Notes under the pieces: generated by a model
What the model was told of the DNA's origin: nothing
The model's database searches: none
Seen by the model: the letters and a program-made list of their open reading frames with translations, nothing else
Position numbers and translations under genes: made by a program
Source of the DNA: Candidatus Woesearchaeota archaeon
Lineage (GTDB): Archaea; Nanobdellota; Nanobdellia; SCGC-AAA011-G17; JACPNG01
DNA: 9,563 nucleotides
Direction: 5' to 3'
NCBI GenBank assembly: GCA_016185555.1
Contig: JACPNI010000078.1
Coordinates: 1-9,563, forward strand
In this document: positions 5,473 through 9,563 of the stretch, one piece after another
Numbering within the stretch: the stretch's first letter is position 1
Layout of the letters: each line of letters begins with the position of its first letter

Positions 5473-6942
5473 ATGAATACTCAAATCGAAAATAGTTTAA
5501 ATAATAACATAAAAATATTATTAATACACGCACCTTTTAATAAACTTGGTTTTGGGGAAGAGTGGAGGCCAACTGAAAGTGTAGCTGCTCCACCAGGATT
5601 GATGTATTTAGCGCATCCGTTAATAAAAAAAGGTTATGATGTTAATTTTATTGACTTAAATATTGATAAATTCACCGAATCAGAGTTTATCCAAACAATA
5701 AAAGACAAAGAATTTATTTTGATATCTGTTTATTCTGACTCTTTATATAATGTAAAGGAAATAATTAAAATAATAAAATCTTTTAATAAAAAAGGGTTTA
5801 TAATTTGTGGTGGGCCATATTGTAATCTTTCCAGAAACTACATTGAAGGTTCCGATATGATTGTAGTTGGAGAAGCTGAAGAAGCCATAGTAGACATAAT
5901 CTATAGGGTTCTGCATAAAAAAAAATTTGATGATATTCCAGGACTAATTTATTTAGAAAAGAGTCATATTGTACATAATGATGGTATAATATACGTTAAA
6001 GACCTGAACACTACAGCACACGCATCCAATATATTAGCAAAGGGGAAGAACTATGGCAATTTTCTTGGATTAAAACTTAAGAATATCACGGGCATAATGA
6101 GTTCTCGTGGTTGTCCTTTTCGTTGCACCTATTGTACACATAAAGGAATTATCCCATATAGAGAACGTTCAGCAGAAAATGTAGTAGAGGAATTGGTTGA
6201 ACTAAAGAAAAATGGAGTTAACTATGTTATATTTTATGATGATAATTTTCTTATGAATAAAAAACGTGTAAAAGAGATAATGCAAAAAATAATTGAAAAG
6301 AAGATAAAAATTAAGATGGTAGTTCAAGGTAGAGTTGATTCTGCTGACTATGAATTTTATAAAGAGCTACGTAAAGCTGGGGTGATTATAATTATGTTTG
6401 GAATTGAAAGTGCAAACCAGGATGTTCTTAATTTCTACAAAAAGGGAATTAATATTTCACAAATAGAAACAGCAGTTAAACTTGCTAATAAGGTAGGTAT
6501 AATAACTTTTGGATATTTTATCATAGGGGCACCAATAGAAGATAAAAATCATCTTGAAGTAAATAAAAAATTTTTGGAGAGAGTTCCTCTAGATTGGATA
6601 AATATTAACATCCTTGGGTATTACCAGGGATCGCCATTATGGGACGAGGCTGTTAAAAATGGATTAATAAATAAAGATGAAACAGTTGTATATGCAAATA
6701 AAAAATTATCCAAATACACTTATGATGAGTGGTTAATTGAAAAAGATAAACTTCTTGCAGGGTTCTTCAATAAACCATTAAATATTATAAGGTTATCAAT
6801 AAAGGCTATAAATCTAGGAATATTACCTATTTTTTTAAGAATTGTTTATAGGATTATTAATAATGACTTTATAGATAAAATTAGGAATCCTTTCATGTCA
6901 GCTTCAAAGAGAATTGAAAATAAAATTATCGCAAATAACTGA
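5473..6942 (+). CDS. B12-binding-domain radical SAM enzyme
   Basis: The 489-residue protein has the class B radical SAM layout. Residues 14-150 form a Rossmann-like cobalamin-binding domain (KILLIHAPF at 14, PPGLMYLAH at 40, FIICGGPY at 109, VVGEAEEAI at 131). No D-x-H-x-x-G motif is seen, so any cobalamin would bind without histidine coordination, as is usual in this class. The radical SAM core follows at about 205-400, with the [4Fe-4S] cysteines C214-x3-C218-x2-C221, the strand at 253-262 (IFYDDNF) and GIESAN at 310. The C-terminal part (about 430-465) is hydrophobic or amphipathic and may touch the membrane. Relatives methylate unactivated carbons or remodel lipids, tetrapyrroles and antibiotics; the substrate is not evident. 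It is the first gene of an operon, two bases before the PAP2-like gene. Base composition is very AT-rich (9 of 60 G+C at 5461-5520; 12 of 60 at 6241-6300). Confidence 0.9.
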   Translation: MNTQIENSLNNNIKILLIHAPFNKLGFGEEWRPTESVAAPPGLMYLAHPLIKKGYDVNFIDLNIDKFTESEFIQTIKDKEFILISVYSDSLYNVKEIIKIIKSFNKKGFIICGGPYCNLSRNYIEGSDMIVVGEAEEAIVDIIYRVLHKKKFDDIPGLIYLEKSHIVHNDGIIYVKDLNTTAHASNILAKGKNYGNFLGLKLKNITGIMSSRGCPFRCTYCTHKGIIPYRERSAENVVEELVELKKNGVNYVIFYDDNFLMNKKRVKEIMQKIIEKKIKIKMVVQGRVDSADYEFYKELRKAGVIIIMFGIESANQDVLNFYKKGINISQIETAVKLANKVGIITFGYFIIGAPIEDKNHLEVNKKFLERVPLDWININILGYYQGSPLWDEAVKNGLINKDETVVYANKKLSKYTYDEWLIEKDKLLAGFFNKPLNIIRLSIKAINLGILPIFLRIVYRIINNDFIDKIRNPFMSASKRIENKIIANN

Positions 6943-6944
6943 AA

Positions 6945-7382
6945 ATGCTCAAGTTTATAATCTTTCCATTAATTATCTGGCTTATAGGACAATCAATGAA
7001 ATGTATCATTTACCTTTTAAGATATAAGAAAATAACAAAGAAAAAAGTGCTTTGGATATATACATGGGCTAGTGGAGTACCAAGTACACATGCCGCCATG
7101 CTGGCTTCATCATTATATTTATTATGGTTCTATAATGGAATTGACGCAACGTTTAGTTTTGCATTTGTTGTTTCATTACTTTTAGTATATAATCTACTTG
7201 CAGAAAGGAGAAAGGAAGAGCTTCTTGAGCAACGCGCTAATAAAAAAACTAATAAATTCTTACAAGCAATATTTGATGATCATAAATTACTTGATATTAG
7301 CGGGCATACATTTTTTGAAATATTTACTGGAATAGTTGTTGGTATCTCAGCAACAATAATCTTTTTAAAAATTTTTGGTTAG
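6945..7382 (+). CDS. Divergent PAP2 family (DUF212, YuiD-like) membrane protein
   Basis: The 145-residue protein matches the DUF212/divergent PAP2 family in order and length: an N-terminal membrane segment (2-25), the motif SGVPSTHA at 43-50 with P46-S-T-H49, a membrane segment at about 65-85 ending in YNLLAERRKEE, and a late GHTFFEIFTGIVVGI (120-134) with H121 before the last membrane span. In classical PAP2 phosphatases the S-x-H motif and a later histidine form the active site on lipid phosphates; conservation of the Ser/Thr-His and H121 here suggests a related fold, but activity in this subfamily is not established. The ATG follows the radical SAM stop by two bases, with no Shine-Dalgarno, so translation is probably coupled. 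Its stop overlaps that of the convergent KaiC-like gene. Confidence 0.82.
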   Translation: MLKFIIFPLIIWLIGQSMKCIIYLLRYKKITKKKVLWIYTWASGVPSTHAAMLASSLYLLWFYNGIDATFSFAFVVSLLLVYNLLAERRKEELLEQRANKKTNKFLQAIFDDHKLLDISGHTFFEIFTGIVVGISATIIFLKIFG

Positions 7383-8308
7383 AATACAGTTTCTTCAGGA
7401 TAGATTACAATACCATTGTTATTAATTTTCATAGGAAATAATTTAGCTGAATGCGGGCTTCCCCTTAATTTTAAAATCTCCAAAGCCCTCTCTCTTATAT
7501 CTCCTTTTCTTATATAGTAAAGTAAAACAATACCATCAACCTCAAACTCAATGGTATTTGATCTATGTCTTTCAATCTCAGACTCCTGCTCTATTACTAA
7601 TAATGTTGTGCAGCCCCATCTTGAAACCATCTTAAAAAGATCCAAAGCGGCTTCCCTTCTTAAAAGGACAGTATCAAACAAAAGGCTAAAAGCAGTTAAA
7701 GAATCAATAACCAGTCTTTTTGCTTTTATTTTTTCCACTACAGTCTCCATTATCCCGCCGCCTTCATCCAGTAGTTTTTTAACCTGCTCCGGCGTATATT
7801 CTAATATAGTTAATTTACCTTGTTTTTCATATTTTTCAAGGTTCCATCCAAATGGTTGCATATGTTTATAGAGCTCCTCTTTGTTTTCTTCAAAAGTAAC
7901 ATATAAACCAGACTCATTAAACTTCTCAATGCCATTAACAATAAACTGCATGGCAAATATTGATTTTCCTGATCCTGGACCACCGCCAATCATATTTACA
8001 GATCCCTTTTCAAACCCACCACCCATAACGCCGTCTAATCCAGGAATTCCTGTTAGCACCCTGCCAGAACCTGTAAACTTAACCTCAGATGATGGCTCCT
8101 GGATTTTCCCCTTCTTAAGCTTTGATTCTATAATTGTCTTTAAAGCATTCATATCAAACCCCTTTTCTTCAAGTTTGTTAAAATGCTGCGGTCGATCTAC
8201 CTGCAATCTGCCTGTATGAAGGGAAACATTATGTCCAGCACTTGGTTTTTTATTTGAAGTTTCAGAATTAAAATCAGGAACTTTAATACCCTTTTTTTCT
8301 TCTGCCAT
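7379..8308 (-). CDS. Single-domain KaiC-like RecA-superfamily ATPase
   Basis: A 309-residue protein with one KaiC domain. Residues 1-75 are a polar, probably flexible extension. The ATPase core begins with TGIPGLDGVMGGGFEKGS (86-103), then Walker A G109-GPGSG-K115-S116, the catalytic glutamate pair E140-E141 after GLYVTF, and Walker B hydrophobic strand ending in D202 (RLVIDSLTA). The KaiC signature ALEILKLRGSPHS lies at 275-287 near the C terminus. Cyanobacterial KaiC has two such domains and drives a clock; archaeal single-domain relatives are widespread, mostly of unknown role and often linked to signalling, and no KaiA or KaiB is visible here. The protein probably forms a nucleotide-dependent hexamer in the cytoplasm. 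It is divergent from the DUF362 gene across 85 bases, and its stop overlaps that of the PAP2-like gene. Confidence 0.92.
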   Translation of the reverse strand: MAEEKKGIKVPDFNSETSNKKPSAGHNVSLHTGRLQVDRPQHFNKLEEKGFDMNALKTIIESKLKKGKIQEPSSEVKFTGSGRVLTGIPGLDGVMGGGFEKGSVNMIGGGPGSGKSIFAMQFIVNGIEKFNESGLYVTFEENKEELYKHMQPFGWNLEKYEKQGKLTILEYTPEQVKKLLDEGGGIMETVVEKIKAKRLVIDSLTAFSLLFDTVLLRREAALDLFKMVSRWGCTTLLVIEQESEIERHRSNTIEFEVDGIVLLYYIRKGDIRERALEILKLRGSPHSAKLFPMKINNNGIVIYPEETVF

Positions 8309-8315
8309 ACTTAAA

Positions 8316-8334
8316 ATGATTAATAGTTACTTTT
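8316..8334 (-). promoter_or_regulatory. Shared promoter element, copy 2 (KaiC-like gene)
   Basis: ATGATTAATAGTTACTTTT on the plus strand is an 18 of 19 match to 5337-5355. On the minus strand it lies between the TATA box and the start codon of the KaiC-like gene, over the expected initiation region, where a bound protein could block or modulate transcription. Confidence 0.5.
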
Positions 8335-8339
8335 AAACC
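8328..8339 (-). promoter_or_regulatory. TATA-like box of the KaiC-like gene
   Basis: On the minus strand this reads GGTTTAAAAGTA. Its centre is about 25 bases before the ATG at 8308 and no Shine-Dalgarno intervenes, which fits a leaderless transcript. Confidence 0.5.
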
Positions 8340-8362
8340 TTTCTTTCGGCTTTGTGTAGCAA

Positions 8363-8372
8363 ACTTTATAAG
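8363..8372 (+). promoter_or_regulatory. TATA-like box of the DUF362 gene
   Basis: ACTTTATAAG lies with its centre about 27 bases before the ATG at 8394. There is no Shine-Dalgarno sequence, so the mRNA is probably leaderless. It is back to back with the KaiC-like promoter within 85 bases. Confidence 0.5.
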
Positions 8373-8393
8373 AAAATAAGCTAGATAAATTTC

Positions 8394-9359
8394 ATGGTAA
8401 CATATGAAGAATTTATTGAGCGTGTTAAAAAATATTACCATTATGGAAAGCTCTTTGACACCCATCATACCCTTACTACACGAAACCCTGTAAAGAAAAA
8501 GAATAAATATCTTACAAAGGAAGGGAAAGCCACTGTTAGTATTGTCAAGGTAAAGCAACCACTCAAAACACAAATAAAAAAAGCTATTGACCTTATTGGT
8601 GGGCTTAAAAAGACATTTAAGAAATCAGACTCTGTGCTTCTTGTTCCTAACTTTAACAGTGATGATCCCTATCCAGCAAGTACTGACCCAAAGTTTCTCG
8701 AAGCAGTCATTAAAATTTTGCAGGACTATGGCATCAAAAAAATAACCATTGGCTGTACTGCGGGGGTGCATTGGCTTCCTACAAGATCTGTTTTGGGGAA
8801 GATGGGTATTTTACTCTTGGCTGATAAAACAAAAGTAAATGTAGTTTGCTTTGAAGAGAAGGATTGGGTGAATGTAAGACTAAAAAGCAACATTCTTCGA
8901 GATCTGAGTTTTGCTAAAGAAATGTTCCTGCACGATAAGATTATTTACCTTCCTTGTATGAAAACACATAGGCGTGCTCGTTTTACAATGTCGATTAAGC
9001 TCACAATGGCTTTCCTCTGTATTAAACACAGGGTTCTCTTTATACATACAAGAGGTATTGAAAAGAAACTTGCTGATCTAAATAAGGCTGTCTATCCTGA
9101 CCTAATAATTATGGATGCACGTAAGATTTTCATCACAGGTGGTCCGGATAAAGGCAGAGTAGCAAATTTAGGCCTGCTTTTTGCTTCTGGTGATCGTGCA
9201 GCTATAGACTTAATTGGTTTGGATTATTTACTTAAGTATAGAAATAAAGAAAATCTTCTTGACAAAGAAAGAGCAGAAGACTATGACCAGATTAAGCGGG
9301 CAATGCTTATTGGAATAGGCATTAAGAGCAGGAAAGATATAGAAATTATTAAGGAATAG
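8394..9359 (+). CDS. DUF362 domain-containing protein
   Basis: A 321-residue protein that follows the DUF362 pattern: a strand and long helix with KQPLKTQIKKAIDLIGG (54-70), VLLVPNF (81-87), the conserved LPCMKTH (186-192) followed by the segment T198-K202 (family form T-x-x-x-K), PDLIIMDA (235-242) and a C-terminal GGPDKGRVANLG (249-260) leading to ASGDRAAIDLIG (264-275). Some DUF362 proteins carry a fused ferredoxin domain; none is present here, and there is no CxxCxxC cluster. Function of the family is largely unknown. An N-terminal extension of about 45 basic residues precedes the domain. It is divergent from the KaiC-like gene, and its 3' end overlaps the next gene on the opposite strand by 11 bases. 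Base composition is richer in G+C than the radical SAM gene (25 of 60 at 8641-8700). Confidence 0.88.
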   Translation: MVTYEEFIERVKKYYHYGKLFDTHHTLTTRNPVKKKNKYLTKEGKATVSIVKVKQPLKTQIKKAIDLIGGLKKTFKKSDSVLLVPNFNSDDPYPASTDPKFLEAVIKILQDYGIKKITIGCTAGVHWLPTRSVLGKMGILLLADKTKVNVVCFEEKDWVNVRLKSNILRDLSFAKEMFLHDKIIYLPCMKTHRRARFTMSIKLTMAFLCIKHRVLFIHTRGIEKKLADLNKAVYPDLIIMDARKIFITGGPDKGRVANLGLLFASGDRAAIDLIGLDYLLKYRNKENLLDKERAEDYDQIKRAMLIGIGIKSRKDIEIIKE

Positions 9360-9561
9360 TATTGCTTCTTCTAAGTGGTTTATAGAATCGATTAACCCTA
9401 AGTTGATTTCTTAATGAGAAAAAAGAAGAAGATAAATAATATGCCAAGATTCCTGCCTCTAATGATTTTGTTTCATTATAAACTACTGCAGTAGCGATAT
9501 ACCTAGCTGCTTCTGACCCAAAGGATAATATACCGCAGACTGATTGTTTGAATATTCTGTA
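9349..9561 (-). CDS. C-terminal 70 residues of an unrecognised protein, cut by the window edge
   Basis: A minus-strand frame enters from the right edge (first full codon 9561-9559) and runs open for 70 codons to a TAA at 9351-9349. In this AT-rich sequence a chance run of that length is unlikely, and the other two minus frames are closed early. The translation has a protein-like, partly hydrophobic character: GSEAARYIATAVVY, then EAGILAYYLSSSFF, then a basic tail RVNRFYKPLRRS. I do not recognise the family; it may be a small membrane-associated protein. The gene converges on the DUF362 gene and overlaps its last 11 bases, the same stop-to-stop arrangement as at the two other convergent junctions. 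The 5' end lies outside the window. Confidence 0.55.
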   Translation of the reverse strand, partial: YRIFKQSVCGILSFGSEAARYIATAVVYNETKSLEAGILAYYLSSSFFSLRNQLRVNRFYKPLRRSNTIP

Positions 9562-9563
9562 GT

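Noticed and set aside
7551..8219. Two plus-strand open frames opposite the KaiC-like gene
   Set aside because: The KaiC-like frame holds all expected motifs; the plus frames are its complement and have unstructured Pro/Ser-rich translations.
8283..8573. 96-codon minus-strand frame across the KaiC-like/DUF362 promoter region
   Set aside because: It overlaps both supported genes and spans both promoters, with no domain-like sequence.
1..9563. tRNA, rRNA, CRISPR array or complete insertion sequence
   Set aside because: No cloverleaf with a T-loop signature, no regularly spaced repeats, and no transposase or recombinase frame was found.

Overview
The window reads as a chromosomal segment of an archaeon with a compact, AT-rich genome. 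The case is indirect. Most genes have a TATA-like box about 24-29 bases before the start codon and no Shine-Dalgarno sequence, which is the archaeal leaderless pattern. No bacterial -35/-10 pairs stand out. The content (single-domain KaiC-like ATPase, DUF362 protein, a secreted Asp-box propeller protein, type I DnaJ) fits archaea, possibly a DPANN-type lineage, but no rRNA or other phylogenetic marker is present to fix this.

Layout. (1) 1-613: a small minus-strand 2H phosphoesterase gene whose two ends lie inside matching inverted repeats. (2) 614-848: a gene-free stretch with short GC-rich palindromes, then a TATA box and the only good Shine-Dalgarno site in the window. (3) 849-3380: a secreted 843-residue protein with twelve Asp-box (BNR) motifs, a small C-terminal beta domain and an amphipathic tail. 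(4) 3381-3666: non-coding, with two hairpins and TATA-like boxes. (5) 3667-4740: dnaJ, without grpE or dnaK beside it. (6) 4737-5333 (minus): a membrane histidine-box protein of the fatty acid hydroxylase/sterol desaturase superfamily, divergent from (7) 5473-7382, a two-gene operon of a B12-binding-domain radical SAM enzyme and a divergent PAP2 (DUF212) membrane protein. (8) 7379-8308 (minus): KaiC-like ATPase, divergent from (9) 8394-9359, a DUF362 protein. (10) 9349 to the right edge (minus): the 3' end of an unrecognised, partly hydrophobic protein.

How the genes may work together. The hydroxylase, radical SAM and PAP2-like genes sit around one divergent promoter region, and their families suggest modification of a lipid or isoprenoid; this is inference from neighbourhood. 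The KaiC-like and DUF362 genes share another divergent promoter region. The hydroxylase and KaiC-like genes, about 3 kb apart, carry an 18-of-19 identical element just before their start codons, a hint of common control. All three convergent gene pairs overlap at their stop codons. No tRNA, rRNA, CRISPR array, transposase or complete insertion sequence was seen. The most unusual points are the inverted-repeat-bounded phosphoesterase gene and the shared promoter element.
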